From: Alphaproteobacteria bacterium
Lineage (GTDB): Bacteria > Pseudomonadota > Alphaproteobacteria > DSM-16000 > Inquilinaceae
Direction of reading: 5' to 3'
Assembly: GCA_028281925.1 (NCBI GenBank)
Contig: JANQIX010000008.1
Coordinates: forward strand, 31,757-95,756
DNA: 64,000 nt
Made by a program: the position numbers and the translations under genes. Below the pieces are notes generated by a model. The model was not told the DNA's origin. It saw only the letters and a list, made by a program, of their open reading frames with translations, and did no database searches. Below, in pieces: positions 31,030 to 40,381 of the stretch; within the stretch, counting starts at the first letter, position 1; every line of letters begins with the position of its first letter.

Positions 31030-31601
31030 ACGCTCTCCGGTTCCCTCACGACCGCTTCGCCTACGGGACATCGAAGATGTGCTGGATCGTGTCGACCGCC
31101 TTGTCAAAGTTGGCCCGCTGCCCGCCATCCCGATCGGCCAGCAGCACCAATTGCGACATTGACTTAACAAATCAAGGGAATGTTCGTGATTTGCGTTCGC
31201 AATACCAATCGCGTCATCGGCAAGATCTGTCGATCTCCAGATCAGAAATGCGTAACGAAAAGCATGAATGGGGGCATGCCATCGATCGATCCTTGCCTTC
31301 GATGCGATTCAGCGAAATCACGCTGGACTGCGCTGTGACCCTGGATAGACTGCTTGGATCGTTAACCGTAAGTCAGGGAGCGCGCAGGATGCCAAACAGC
31401 GTCGGCACAACCGTCGTGCGGCGGCTCGCGCCTATCCCGGCTTTTTTGCAGCCGGAGTCTGCCCGTGACCGCGGCAACTCCTAGAGGACTCATCGGGATG
31501 GAATTCATCCGCGCCTTCACCCCGCTGCCGAACCGTTAGCTGCTCCGGCCCCGATCCCGGCCCGGAGCAACATCCGGACAGCCTGAGATCGGAGCCAGAT
31601 C
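31030..31601. other. 572-bp gap upstream of an ABC transporter
   Basis: The gap is moderately AT-rich around 31150-31260. A 32-codon frame on the minus strand (31061-31159, starting MSQLVLLADRDGG) has protein-like composition but no ribosome site, and short plus-strand frames near 31390 and 31500 are no better. A perfect 8-bp stem with 13-base loop (TGCTCCGG 31541-31548, CCGGAGCA 31562-31569) lies in the likely leader of the ABC gene. No RNA gene is recognised. Confidence 0.4.
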
Positions 31602-33428
31602 ATGACCGTCGCAGAAGCCCAATTGGGCCTGCAGGGCGACGAGCCCGAACGAAAACAGACAATCACCTTCACTGACGCCTTTGCGTTCGGTTGGCGTTAC
31701 TGGCGCCGCCATCCGTGGGCGATCGCATTCCTGCTGGTCTGCGCCACGGTCGGGCCGGTGCTGCTGGACGTGCTGGGCCCGCTGTTCACCGGCTACATGG
31801 TGGACGCTCTGACCGACGGCGAGGCGCGAGCATTGGGCGAGCCGCTGTTGTGGCTGGGGCTCTACCTGGTCACGGCGGGCATCTATGTCACGCTGAAGCA
31901 TGCCGGCGATTTCGTCTGGATCCGCCTGGCGGCCGACGTCATGCACCGGCTGACGCAGGACGGCTTCCGGCGCGTTCAGAGCTATTCGACCGACTGGCAC
32001 GCCAACAACTTCGCCGGTTCGACCGTGCGGTCGCTGACCCGCGGCATGTGGGCGTTCGACCAGTTCGGCGACGTGCTCTACGTCAACATGATCCCGATGA
32101 CGACGGTGCTGACCGGCGTGGCCATCGCACTGACCGTGCGGTTCCCCCTCGTCGGTGCGCTGGCCATCGCCTTCATCATCCTGTTCGGCGCCGTCAGCAT
32201 CTGGATGGCCACCGTCTGGGCGAAGCCGGCGATCACCGAGACGAACACGGCCGACACGGCGATCGGCGGCGCGCTGGCGGACTCTGTCGGCAGCAATGCG
32301 GCGGTCAAGGCCTTCGCGGCGGAAGATCGTGAGGAAGACCGGTTCCGCGGCGTCATGGTGCGCTGGCGCGACAGCGCATGGCGCGCCTGGGGCCGCATGG
32401 TCACGACCTCGGCCGTACAGGGCGTGTTGTGGATCGGGTTCAAGCTCGCCGTGCTGGCCCTGGCCCTGTGGCTGTGGTCGACCGGCGAGGCGACGGCCGG
32501 CGATGTCGTCTACATCCTGATCAACCACTACATCATCGGCGGCTATATCCGCGATGTCGGCCAGCACATCCGCATGCTCCAGCAATCGATCAGCGAGCTG
32601 GAGGATGTCGTGCTGTTCGCCCGCGCGCCGGTGGAGGTGGAGGACGTGCCCGGCGCCAAGGCGCTGCAGGCATCGCGTGGCGAGATTGCTTTCGACCGCG
32701 TCACCTTCCGGTATTCCGGGCAGAGCAAGGCGACGTACGAAGACTTCTCGATCACGCTCGATGCCGGGCAGAAGGTGGCCCTGGTGGGGCCGTCGGGCAG
32801 CGGCAAGAGTACCTTCGTGAAGCTGGCGCAGCGGCTCTATGACCTGCAGTCGGGGCGGATCCTGATCGACGGTCAGGATATCGTGACGGTGACGCAGACC
32901 AGCCTGCGCCGGGCCATTGCGCTCGTGCCGCAGGAACCGGCGCTGTTCCACCGCTCGCTGGCGGACAACATCGCCTATGGCCGGCCGGGGGCCGACCGAC
33001 AGATGATCGTCGACGCGGCGCGGCGTGCCCATGCCGACGAGTTCATCCGCCGCCTGCCGGATGGGTACGACACGCTGGTGGGCGAACGCGGCGTGAAGCT
33101 GTCAGGCGGTGAGCGTCAGCGCGTAGCGATCGCCCGGGCCATCGTCGCGGATGCGCCGATCCTGATCCTGGACGAGGCGACAAGCGCCCTCGACAGCGAA
33201 AGTGAGGCGCTGATCCAGGATGCGTTGGCGGAGCTGATGCGCGGGCGCACGGCGATCGTCATCGCCCACCGCCTGTCGACCATCCGCGATGTCGACCGCA
33301 TCCTGGTGTTCGACGGCGGCCGGGTGGTGGAGGACGGCACGCACGACGCCCTGATCGCCAACCCGGCGGGGCAGTACCGGAAGCTGTACGAGATCCAGGC
33401 CGGCGGCTTCCTGATGGCGGGGGAATGA
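31602..33428 (+). CDS. ABC-type exporter, fused permease and ATPase
   Basis: A 608-residue half-transporter. The N-terminal 330 residues hold about six membrane helices. The ATPase follows, with Walker A GPSGSGKST, Q-loop ALVPQEPALFHRSLADNIAY, signature LSGGERQR, Walker B ILILDEATSALDSES and the H-loop in VIAHRLSTI. Such proteins work as dimers exporting lipids, peptides or drugs. It stands alone; the closest plus-strand neighbour is nnrU. Closest in style to MsbA/lipid A or multidrug exporters, but the substrate cannot be fixed. Confidence 0.9.
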   Translation: MTVAEAQLGLQGDEPERKQTITFTDAFAFGWRYWRRHPWAIAFLLVCATVGPVLLDVLGPLFTGYMVDALTDGEARALGEPLLWLGLYLVTAGIYVTLKHAGDFVWIRLAADVMHRLTQDGFRRVQSYSTDWHANNFAGSTVRSLTRGMWAFDQFGDVLYVNMIPMTTVLTGVAIALTVRFPLVGALAIAFIILFGAVSIWMATVWAKPAITETNTADTAIGGALADSVGSNAAVKAFAAEDREEDRFRGVMVRWRDSAWRAWGRMVTTSAVQGVLWIGFKLAVLALALWLWSTGEATAGDVVYILINHYIIGGYIRDVGQHIRMLQQSISELEDVVLFARAPVEVEDVPGAKALQASRGEIAFDRVTFRYSGQSKATYEDFSITLDAGQKVALVGPSGSGKSTFVKLAQRLYDLQSGRILIDGQDIVTVTQTSLRRAIALVPQEPALFHRSLADNIAYGRPGADRQMIVDAARRAHADEFIRRLPDGYDTLVGERGVKLSGGERQRVAIARAIVADAPILILDEATSALDSESEALIQDALAELMRGRTAIVIAHRLSTIRDVDRILVFDGGRVVEDGTHDALIANPAGQYRKLYEIQAGGFLMAGE

Positions 33429-33449
33429 CGGTACGTCGGCTCGGCGATC

Positions 33450-34856
33450 TCAGGCCGCCGAGCCGACAGCCGCCATCGGCCCGGTGCCGGCCGCATCCTT
33501 CGGCAGGACGATCACGACGCGCAGCCCTTTGGGGCTGTTGTCGGCGAGGTAGATCATGCCGCTGTGACGTTCCACGATATCCCGCGCGATCGAGAGGCCG
33601 AGCCCGAACCCTGTCGCCGCCTGGGCCGACCGCGCATGGTCGCCGCGCCGGAACGGCTCGAACATGGCCTCGCGGTATTCCTCGGCGACGCCCGGCCCGT
33701 TGTCGGCGACGACAAGGCGGATCGCCCCGACGGAAGGATCTTCGCGCAACAAGACCTCCGTCTCAGTTGCGTATTTGACGGCATTTCCGATCACGTTCGC
33801 GACGGCCCTGCCGACCCGGCCCGGATCGCCGATCATCGTCAGACGGTCAGGGCCGTCATACTCCAGATGCCGATCGGCGCCGGCACTGTCGTCGCAGACC
33901 GACTGCACCAGAGCGGCGATATCGAAGGGCTGATGGGACAGCGGCGCCTGCTGGTTGCGGATATAGCCGAGCGCGGACTCGATCATGGTTTCCATCGTGC
34001 CGATGTCTTGCAGCAGCTTCTCCCGGTCCGTTTCGGGGGAAAGCCCATCGACCCGAAGGCGTAGCCGGGTCAGCGGCGTGCGCAGATCGTGGCTGATCGC
34101 GGCGAGCGTATAGGCCCGTGCGTCGACCAGCGACTTGATCCGGTCGCGCATGGCATTGAACGTCCGCGCGACCGTCCGCACTTCCGCCGGCCCCGTCTCG
34201 GTCGCCGGCTCAGCATTGAGATCGATGCTGAAGCGCCGGGCTGCGCCGGCGAGCCGCTTCAGCGGCGCCACCAGCGTGCCGCCGGCCCAGATCGAGAGCC
34301 CTGCGAGCGGTAGCGCCAGAAGCATGGTCGCCAGGGAGAGGGCCATCAGCGGGAAGGTGCGCAGGAACAGGTCGCGCGCGGGCGTGAACGTCAGCCACAC
34401 CCCATCTGCAACTTCGACACCCATCTTGTAGTTGCCCATGCTCCACGGCCAGGCGTCGAAGATGATCGCTTCCGCGACGCCAAACCGCTCGGGCGGCAGA
34501 TCGGGAAGGGTATCGGCAAGCGCCCGCAGGAAACGGCGACCGGCAAAGTTAAGGCGATCCTCTGCGAGCCGCTGGAAATCCGGCTCCAGTGCCAGGCGCT
34601 GGTCGGAGTTGATGGCAGCCATCAGGATCTCGGAGGTCCGCGCGGGGTCGCTGTGTTCGGCAATGCCGAAGGTGGTGGTCAGCGGGCCAACCGCCTCTCC
34701 GGCCATGCGCGTCGGCAGCGAAGAACCGAACCCGTCCGTGCCCATGCTGACCACGAAGACATTGGCCGCGTGTGCCAGGAACTGCATACCAATCAACAGA
34801 GCGACGATCTGCAGGCGGATTGGCATACCGCGCCTCGAGAAGATCGGAGATTTCAT
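33450..34856 (-). CDS. Membrane sensor histidine kinase (EnvZ-type)
   Basis: A 468-residue sensor with two membrane helices (about 16-36 and 168-190) around a periplasmic domain of about 130 residues. A HAMP linker (about 190-245) and the H-box AISHDLRTPLTRLRLR with H256 follow. The ATPase has N-box NVIGNAVKY, G1 DNGPGV, F-box FEPFRRGD and G2 GFGLGLSIA. The ATGA at its start overlaps the regulator stop, so the pair is co-translated. The HDLRTPLTRLRLR style is typical of OmpR/EnvZ-class kinases. The signal is unknown. Confidence 0.92.
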   Translation of the reverse strand: MKSPIFSRRGMPIRLQIVALLIGMQFLAHAANVFVVSMGTDGFGSSLPTRMAGEAVGPLTTTFGIAEHSDPARTSEILMAAINSDQRLALEPDFQRLAEDRLNFAGRRFLRALADTLPDLPPERFGVAEAIIFDAWPWSMGNYKMGVEVADGVWLTFTPARDLFLRTFPLMALSLATMLLALPLAGLSIWAGGTLVAPLKRLAGAARRFSIDLNAEPATETGPAEVRTVARTFNAMRDRIKSLVDARAYTLAAISHDLRTPLTRLRLRVDGLSPETDREKLLQDIGTMETMIESALGYIRNQQAPLSHQPFDIAALVQSVCDDSAGADRHLEYDGPDRLTMIGDPGRVGRAVANVIGNAVKYATETEVLLREDPSVGAIRLVVADNGPGVAEEYREAMFEPFRRGDHARSAQAATGFGLGLSIARDIVERHSGMIYLADNSPKGLRVVIVLPKDAAGTGPMAAVGSAA

Positions 34857-35569
34857 TCGCGAACGACCTCCGGCGTGAACAGGTAGCCGCCCAGCCGAAC
34901 GGTCTTCAGCAATGCGGGGTTCTTTGGATCGGGTTCGATCTTCCGGCGGATACGGCTGACCAGCGTGTCGATGCTGCGGTCGAACGGCGCGGCTGCCCGG
35001 CCACGCGTCAGATCCAGAAGCTGGTCGCGATTGAGCACCCGGCGCGAATGCTCGCAGAAGACCTGCAGCAGATCGAATTCCGCAGCCGTCAGCGTGACCT
35101 TCACACCCTGCGGGTCGAGCAGTTCCCGCGTCGGCGGCTTCAGGCGCCAGCCGGTGAAGACGAATGTCGTGTTCGGAATCGGGGAGGGCATGAGGCGATC
35201 GGCCGATCGCCTCAGCACCGCGCGGATGCGGGCCAACAGTTCCCGCGGGTTGAACGGCTTGCCGAGATAGTCGTCGGCACCCAGCTCCAGGCCGACGATC
35301 CGGTCGGTCTCCTCTACCATCGCCGTTAGCATGATGATGGGGATCGACGTTGTTGCGCGGAGCCGCCGCGCGATGCTCAACCCATCTTCGCCCGGCAGCA
35401 TGAGGTCCAGCACGATCAGGTCCGGCCTGCCGTTGGCCAGGGCCCGATCCATCGCGGAAGCGTTAGCGGCGATCGTGGTGCGCAGGCCGTTCGTCTGGAG
35501 GAACCGGGCCACCAGCGCGGCGATCTCGGTGTCGTCTTCAACGATCAGGATATGGGCGTTCGTCTTCAT
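34853..35569 (-). CDS. OmpR-family response regulator
   Basis: A 238-residue regulator from ATG 35569; an in-frame ATG at 35584 is the alternative. The receiver has acidic E11/D12/D13, phosphorylation site D55 in LIVLDLMLPG, T82 region IIMLTAM and K104 in LGKPFNP. The C-terminal winged helix shows LTAAEFDLLQVFCEHSRRVLNRDQLLDLTRG, DRSIDTLVSRIRRKIE and TVRLGGYLFTP. It is co-transcribed with the histidine kinase (four-base overlap). The long frame upstream of 35584 crosses repeats and is not coding. Confidence 0.92.
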   Translation of the reverse strand: MKTNAHILIVEDDTEIAALVARFLQTNGLRTTIAANASAMDRALANGRPDLIVLDLMLPGEDGLSIARRLRATTSIPIIMLTAMVEETDRIVGLELGADDYLGKPFNPRELLARIRAVLRRSADRLMPSPIPNTTFVFTGWRLKPPTRELLDPQGVKVTLTAAEFDLLQVFCEHSRRVLNRDQLLDLTRGRAAAPFDRSIDTLVSRIRRKIEPDPKNPALLKTVRLGGYLFTPEVVRE

Positions 35570-35737
35570 CAGCGTTGCCAGCATGGGGTCGGAGAATTGT
35601 CGCACGCGGGCGTCGCCGGCCGGCGGGCCACGGCGAGAGGGCCATGTGCGAACTTTCCACGGCTGCATCGACCACCTCCCCCTCCAGTCGGCGTGATCTC
35701 CGGGCGATCGCTCTAGGATCTTTCGACATTCAGAAGT

Positions 35738-35775
35738 CCCTCCCCCTTGATGGGGGAGGGTTCGGGTGGGGGTGA
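35738..35775 (+). repeat. GC-rich palindromic intergenic repeat, copy A
   Basis: CCCTCCCCCTTGATGGGGGAGGG is a near-perfect hairpin and is followed by a GGGT/GGGGGTGA tail. Repeats of this form are common between alphaproteobacterial genes. The same sequence occurs inverted about 170 bp further on. Confidence 0.75.
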
Positions 35776-35945
35776 CGGCGCCGCAACGCTCTCCTCGCCC
35801 CGAGATAGGAGCATCCGAACCCCGTTCGCTCATCCAGCAGGCCTCTCCAAGGCATCGCCGGGCCCTCCCCGGCCATGGTTGAGACCTGTTGCTCATGCAC
35901 CCGGTCAAATCTGGCACCCATGTAGCCGGTTTGGACCGGCACGAT

Positions 35946-35981
35946 CACCCCCACCCAACCCTCCCCCATCAAGGGGGAGGG
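35946..35981 (-). repeat. GC-rich palindromic intergenic repeat, copy B (inverted)
   Basis: Read on the minus strand, this repeats copy A almost base for base, including the GGGTGGGGGTGA tail; one C is missing in the tail. The two copies face each other and could pair as a large stem over about 170 bp. Confidence 0.75.
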
Positions 35982-36053
35982 CTCAAAGTGGCGTTGGGGC
36001 TTTGTATGGCGACAGACCCTAGTCCCATCACCGACCGGCTTCAGCGGGAGAGT

Positions 36054-36098
36054 TGTGTCCAAACGTGTCTGCACGCGGTCCGGACACGTCTGGACACA
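36054..36098. repeat. Long palindrome, 16-bp arms
   Basis: Left arm TGTGTCCAAACGTGTC (36054-36069) pairs with GACACGTCTGGACACA (36083-36098) with one mismatch, across a 13-base spacer. On the plus strand it is followed by ATCTTTCTTC, a modest pyrimidine run. It may be a transcript-end hairpin, a dispersed repeat or a protein site. Confidence 0.6.
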
Positions 36099-36335
36099 TC
36101 TTTCTTCAACCCAGCCAAATGGCGGAGACATCGCGTGGCTATAGAGGCCCCGGTCGATGCCGGACGCGATGACGGTCGCCAGGGTCCTGAGCATGTGAGG
36201 CGTCTGCATGATGGCGCCGTCTTCAGCAGTCTGGTCATGGCCGGCGATCCGCGTCCGCCGCGTCCGTCGTTGCCCCCGATGACGGTGCGGCGGGGCGGAT
36301 CGTCTCCACAACGCAAGAACGGAGACGGTTCATCC

Positions 36336-36704
36336 ATGACGACAACAGCATCGTCGTACCAGGTCCGGCAGTCGCGGTTCGCCATCGCCGCAGTCGCGGC
36401 GCTCTGCCTGACCTGTGTCCCACCGGCGGAAGCCACAGAAGACTTCATGACCGTCATCGCCGATGGACGGCCTTGGGCCATCCAGATGCCCGAAGGACGG
36501 GAGGGCACGCTTGCCCTCAATCCCGACGGCACGGGCACCATGCGGGCCGGCTTCATGAGCATGGATATGACCTGGACACGCCAGCCCGGCGGGTTCTGCA
36601 TGACCGGCGGACGCATGGGAACGCGCTGCGTCACCCTGCAGGCCGACGGCAGCGGCTATGTCGGCGTCGGCAGCGACGGTGGGACGATGCGCCTGAGCCG
36701 CTAG
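36336..36704 (+). CDS. Small exported protein of unknown function
   Basis: A 122-residue protein with an N-terminal signal sequence (RFAIAAVAALCLTCVPPAEA). The mature part of about 90 residues has short beta-strand-like segments and a cysteine pair (GGFCMTGGRMGTRCVTL). This W..GxxC....G..C pattern resembles the last part of the lipoprotein at 52725-53168, hinting at a similar small beta fold. ATG 36336 is about 10 bases after GGAGACGG. Function unknown. Confidence 0.65.
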   Translation: MTTTASSYQVRQSRFAIAAVAALCLTCVPPAEATEDFMTVIADGRPWAIQMPEGREGTLALNPDGTGTMRAGFMSMDMTWTRQPGGFCMTGGRMGTRCVTLQADGSGYVGVGSDGGTMRLSR

Positions 36705-36798
36705 ACCCTGCCGCCCCGGCGATGCAGGCCTCGGATGATCGCGCGGCAGTCGATCCGCAATCCGAAGGCTTAGATCCACGATATTGCAAGGAAAGCCG

Positions 36799-37668
36799 AT
36801 GGTGAACGCCTTTGGTTGCAGGGCGTTGCTGCGCGTTGCCGCGGTGATCGCCTCCCTGGCTGCTCTGTTGACGTCGGCGAGACCCGCCAAAGGGCAGTCC
36901 GATACCATGGACCCCCCGACCGGTGAGACCACGGAGCCGCTGGTCGAAGAAACAACCACAGTGACCCTCGGCGTCGGGGTCGGCTATGCGCCGGAGTTTC
37001 TGGGGGCAGGCGATTACGAGATCAGTGCCGTCCCGCTGGTCCGCGTCGCGAATTTCTATGGCTTCACGCTGGCGCCATTCTCAGTCTCTTACGATCTCGT
37101 CAGCCATCGCTCCGCAAACAGGCTCTGGGGCGTCAAAGCCGGCCCCTACGTCGCGCTCGACTTTGGCCGCGATGAGGGCGACAGCGAATTCCTTGAGGGC
37201 ACCGGCGACGTTGGCACCAGCGTATTGGCGGGCGGGTTTGTGAACCTGCGCTATGGCCCGGCCATGCTGAGTGTCACTGGCGCTCAGGATCTTGCGGGCG
37301 GGCACGAAGGGTTCGTGATCAACAACCAAGCCAGCGTCCGGTTCGGCGTGACCGACAAGCTGATGGTCGTGCCCGGTCTGTCGGCGACCTGGGCCAGCGA
37401 AAACTACATGCAGAGTTTCTTCGGCATCACCGCCGCACAGTCTGCCGGCAGTATCTACGACCAGTTTGACGCAGACGCCGGCGTGCGCGATGTCGGTCTC
37501 AATCTCAGTGTCCAGTATGAGGTCTTCGAGAACTGGTTGCTGACCGGGCTGGTGTCGTACAGCCGGCTTGTCGGCGATGCCGCTGAAAGCCCGATTGTCG
37601 AAGGGCCTGGCGGCTCGGAAGATCAGGTCAGGGTCGTCTTCGGCGTCACCCGTCGGTTCAGTTTCTGA
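36799..37668 (+). CDS. MipA/OmpV-family outer membrane protein
   Basis: A 289-residue protein with a signal sequence ending near AKGQS and a beta-barrel-like mature part: GVGVGYAPEFLGAGDYEISAVP at the start and VRVVFGVTRRFSF, ending in phenylalanine, at the C-terminus. These are MipA/OmpV features. ATG 36799 follows AAGGAAAG; an upstream TTG is less likely. In E. coli MipA scaffolds murein enzymes, and OmpV-like proteins act as porins; which applies here is unknown. It may be transcribed with the small exported protein upstream. Confidence 0.85.
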   Translation: MVNAFGCRALLRVAAVIASLAALLTSARPAKGQSDTMDPPTGETTEPLVEETTTVTLGVGVGYAPEFLGAGDYEISAVPLVRVANFYGFTLAPFSVSYDLVSHRSANRLWGVKAGPYVALDFGRDEGDSEFLEGTGDVGTSVLAGGFVNLRYGPAMLSVTGAQDLAGGHEGFVINNQASVRFGVTDKLMVVPGLSATWASENYMQSFFGITAAQSAGSIYDQFDADAGVRDVGLNLSVQYEVFENWLLTGLVSYSRLVGDAAESPIVEGPGGSEDQVRVVFGVTRRFSF

Positions 37669-37870
37669 GACATCCGCGCAAGACGTCACAATCGGTTCAG
37701 CGCCATGCCGCAGTTCCATGCCCCAGGGGAGGAATCCTGGCATGCGGCATTGTTTCCATGGTCTGGCGACCTTGCGGATCGACCGTCTTATCGACGTCCA
37801 CGGTCGTATCACCAATATCATCGATTGCAGTGCCATATGCTCGACCGGTGGGCGTTCGGGAGGTTGGCGG

Positions 37871-39232
37871 ATGTGGACCCCGTTTGGCCGCGAAAGCACC
37901 GATCCGGTCCTCCAGGCGGCTCTGGCGGGCGAAGAGCGGGCCGGATTGCGGTTCGCGCTGATCATGCGCGCTCTGGCGCTGACGGTGATCGCCGTCTGGC
38001 TCTTGGTGTCGGTGCCGATGCCGCGCGTGCTCTATTGGCTTGGGCTCGCCAGCCTCTTCCTGGTTTCCGGCCTGATACCCTACCTGATGCGGAACAGCCG
38101 CCACTGGTGGCTCTGGGTGATGGGATTCGCCGGGGTCGATGCGCTCGTGCTGGTGACGGCGATGCTGATGCCCAACCCGCTGGAGCCGATCGATTGGCCC
38201 ATCCAGATGGTCTTGCGCTTCCACAACGTCCTCTACCTGTTCGTGCTGCTGGCCGGTGCAGCGTTGTCCTATTCGCCGTTCCTGGTGATCTGGACGGGGT
38301 TCACGGCCGCAACGGCGTGGACCGTGGGATCACTCATGATCGCCGCCCGGCCGGAGTCCATCACTGAAGGACCACCATTGACGGGCGATCCTACAGCCGA
38401 CAGCCAGAACGGTCTCAGCAACTTCCTTGAGCCCACCTATGTCAGTTACCAGATGCTGGCGAACGAGGTGATCCTGCTGATGGTCGCCGCTGCGATCATC
38501 GCGGCGGCGGTGTGGCGGGCGCGGCGGCTGGTGCTGCGGCAGATGGAGACGGAACGGGCCCGGTCAAACCTGGCCCGCTATGTCTCGCCGTCCCTGGTGG
38601 ACCAGCTGGCGCAGCTCGAGGCGCCGCTGGCAACCAGCGAACAGCGCAACATCGCCATCCTGTTTGTCGACATCATCGGCTTCACGCGGCTTGCCGAGCA
38701 GTCGACGCCTGACCTGACGATCGTCATGCTGCGCAGCTTTCACCGGCGCATGGCCGAAACCGTGTTCGCCTGCGGCGGTACGATCGACAAATACGCCGGT
38801 GACTCCGTCATGGCCACGTTCGGCGCGCTGGGCGACGAAGGCGACCCCGCCAACCGGGCGCTGAACTGCGCCTGCACCATGCTGGACGCGGTCGGCCGCT
38901 GGAACACCAAGCGCCAGGCCCGCGGTGCCGCGCCGATCAAGGTCGGCGTCGGCGTGCATTACGGCCCGGTCGTGCTCGGCAATGTCGGGGACCAGCGCCA
39001 CCTGCAGTTCACGGTCGTCGGCGATACGGTGAATGTCGCAAGCCGCATGGAGCGGCTGACGCGGGACCATGGCACCCCGATCTTGGCGAGCACCGAGGTG
39101 ATCGAAGCTGCCCGGCACGAAGGCAATGGGTCGATCGCGGTGCTGGCCCGGTTCGACGAGGCCGGGCGGGTTACGGTGCGGGGCCGCCAGGGCGAAGTCG
39201 GGCTCTGGCGCCTGAGCGACGCGGTGACGTGA
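37871..39232 (+). CDS. Membrane-anchored class III adenylate/guanylate cyclase
   Basis: A 453-residue protein from ATG 37871, seven bases after GGGAGG. Six or so hydrophobic segments (about 28-230) are followed by a short coiled linker (RLVLRQMETERARSNLARYV) and a class III cyclase domain. The metal-binding aspartates are D267 in LFVDIIGFT and D311 in YAGDSVMATFG. The lysine in TIDKYAGD marks purine recognition, and DTVNVASRMERL supplies the Asn/Arg pair for catalysis. The Lys/Asp-type pocket suggests ATP and cAMP. The sensory stimulus of the membrane part is unknown. Confidence 0.9.
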   Translation: MWTPFGRESTDPVLQAALAGEERAGLRFALIMRALALTVIAVWLLVSVPMPRVLYWLGLASLFLVSGLIPYLMRNSRHWWLWVMGFAGVDALVLVTAMLMPNPLEPIDWPIQMVLRFHNVLYLFVLLAGAALSYSPFLVIWTGFTAATAWTVGSLMIAARPESITEGPPLTGDPTADSQNGLSNFLEPTYVSYQMLANEVILLMVAAAIIAAAVWRARRLVLRQMETERARSNLARYVSPSLVDQLAQLEAPLATSEQRNIAILFVDIIGFTRLAEQSTPDLTIVMLRSFHRRMAETVFACGGTIDKYAGDSVMATFGALGDEGDPANRALNCACTMLDAVGRWNTKRQARGAAPIKVGVGVHYGPVVLGNVGDQRHLQFTVVGDTVNVASRMERLTRDHGTPILASTEVIEAARHEGNGSIAVLARFDEAGRVTVRGRQGEVGLWRLSDAVT

Positions 39233-39287
39233 CTGGCGGTCGCCCAACGCACTCGCGGGCCAGCCGGGCGCGGCCCGCTGATTGGGA

Positions 39288-39752
39288 TCAGCAGGCGTGG
39301 AGGCGGAACAGCTGGTGTTCCGGGTCGCTGCGCAGCCAATAGCTCTCGGCCGTGTCGATGGCCCCGCATTCCAGAAAGCTCAAGCCGCCCAGGGTGTTGG
39401 ACAGCAGTACGGAGCCGTCGCTCGACCGGTGCGTCAGCGTGAACTGGCCCCCGTCGCAGGCGACCCCGCATGTCCGCTGATCGCCCCTCTGCGCCTCGCA
39501 GATGATCGTTGCTTCATAGTTGATCGCAGGGGCAGCTCCCGGGCGCAGACCAATGGTCAGCATGCCGAAGGCAACCCCGTCCGGCGCCGGCGGCTCCAGT
39601 TGAAGCTGCATGGTCGTGACCTGCTGGCCCGGATGCCCGGCCAGATGCTCGGCGGAATAGGCGCGTGTCCAGCAGGGCTCGGCGGCTGTGGCCTTGGCGG
39701 CGCAGAGCCCGGTCAATGCAAGCCAGAGGCCGGCACGCATCTTCGTGTTCAT
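39288..39752 (-). CDS. Small exported protein of unknown function
   Basis: A 154-residue protein with a signal sequence (MRAGLWLALTGLCAAKATA) and mature start AEPCWTRAYSAEHLAGHPGQ. Several cysteines (PCW, IICEAQ, TCGVACDGG, LECGA, LHAC) suggest disulfides in the periplasm. The central part alternates short strands and turns. I recognise no family with certainty. ATG 39752 is followed by a second ATG four codons on. Confidence 0.65.
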   Translation of the reverse strand: MNTKMRAGLWLALTGLCAAKATAAEPCWTRAYSAEHLAGHPGQQVTTMQLQLEPPAPDGVAFGMLTIGLRPGAAPAINYEATIICEAQRGDQRTCGVACDGGQFTLTHRSSDGSVLLSNTLGGLSFLECGAIDTAESYWLRSDPEHQLFRLHAC

Positions 39753-40071
39753 CGCCTATCTCCGGTTCCACGTAGCTGCGAATGATTGGGTTGGTCTGGC
39801 AAGCGCCCCTCGGGCGAGGTCACCATGAACAGGGACGGATTGCGACCCAGAAGGCCTGAACCAGGGCAGGGCAGACATCTCTGCCCAAACCATCCCGACA
39901 ACGTCGCAACGTATACCTGATTGGTCGAAGTCGGCGCGAGTCCCGTCACATTCCACGCAAATGCAAACGACCTGAGCGCGCTTTCCACGGTTCCTCAAAC
40001 GGCGATCACCACGGTCTCACGGCATTGTGAGGCCGCATCGGGACAGCGGGTCCCGCAATGAGGACGGGAGC
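39753..40071. other. 319-bp gap without recognised features
   Basis: The gap separates the small exported protein (leftward) from the DUF1127 gene (rightward) and should contain their promoters. Frames on the minus strand here look random. No hairpin with T-run, RNA gene or repeat was seen. Confidence 0.4.
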
Positions 40072-40341
40072 ATGAACGCCACCAGAGTGCCGCTGGCGAG
40101 CCGCCGAGAGGTTGGATCGTCGCACGGCAATGCATCTTGGCAATCCCTGTTGGGATTGCCGCGAGCCGCCACCATGACCGCGATGGAGCGCGTCGCCAGA
40201 ATTTATCAGCGGCGGCGGGCCATCCGGCATCTTCGATCGCTTTCAGATCACTGCCTGAAGGACATTGGGATCGACCGCTCGGAGATCGTCTCCGTCGTTT
40301 ACGGGACGGGGCGCGACCGCAGCCGCCGCAGGGCGCGCTGA
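40072..40341 (+). CDS. DUF1127 (YjiS-like) small protein
   Basis: An 89-residue basic protein. The C-terminal 45 residues show the DUF1127 pattern: RVARIYQRRRAIRHLRSLSDHCLKDIGIDRSEI. The family is widespread in alphaproteobacteria, and members have been tied to small-RNA handling and carbon or phosphate control. ATG 40072 follows GGGAG. The N-terminal half is not conserved. Confidence 0.82.
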   Translation: MNATRVPLASRREVGSSHGNASWQSLLGLPRAATMTAMERVARIYQRRRAIRHLRSLSDHCLKDIGIDRSEIVSVVYGTGRDRSRRRAR

Positions 40342-40381
40342 CGGCCCGCATTCGCCGAGCCCCCATTCATCAAGATCGGCG

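Larger units (their letters stand above)
35570..36335. other. 766-bp repeat-bearing intergenic region
   Basis: Between the response regulator and a small exported protein lie two inverted copies of a GC-rich palindrome (35738-35775, 35946-35981) and a long palindrome (36054-36098). Open frames here come from the repeats, not from genes. The regulator promoter should be near 35570-35730 and that of the small exported protein near 36240-36330; neither shows clear consensus elements. Confidence 0.5.

Noticed and set aside
31061..31159. Minus-strand 32-codon frame starting MSQLVLLADRDGG
   Set aside because: The composition looks protein-like, but there is no ribosome site, family or conservation evidence, so it is mentioned only under the gap.
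29080..36125. Shared string GGGTTGAAGAAA at the methyltransferase end (about 29085) and at about 36107-36118
   Set aside because: The common stretch is about 12 bases with weak similarity around it; a duplicated gene end is possible but chance is as likely.
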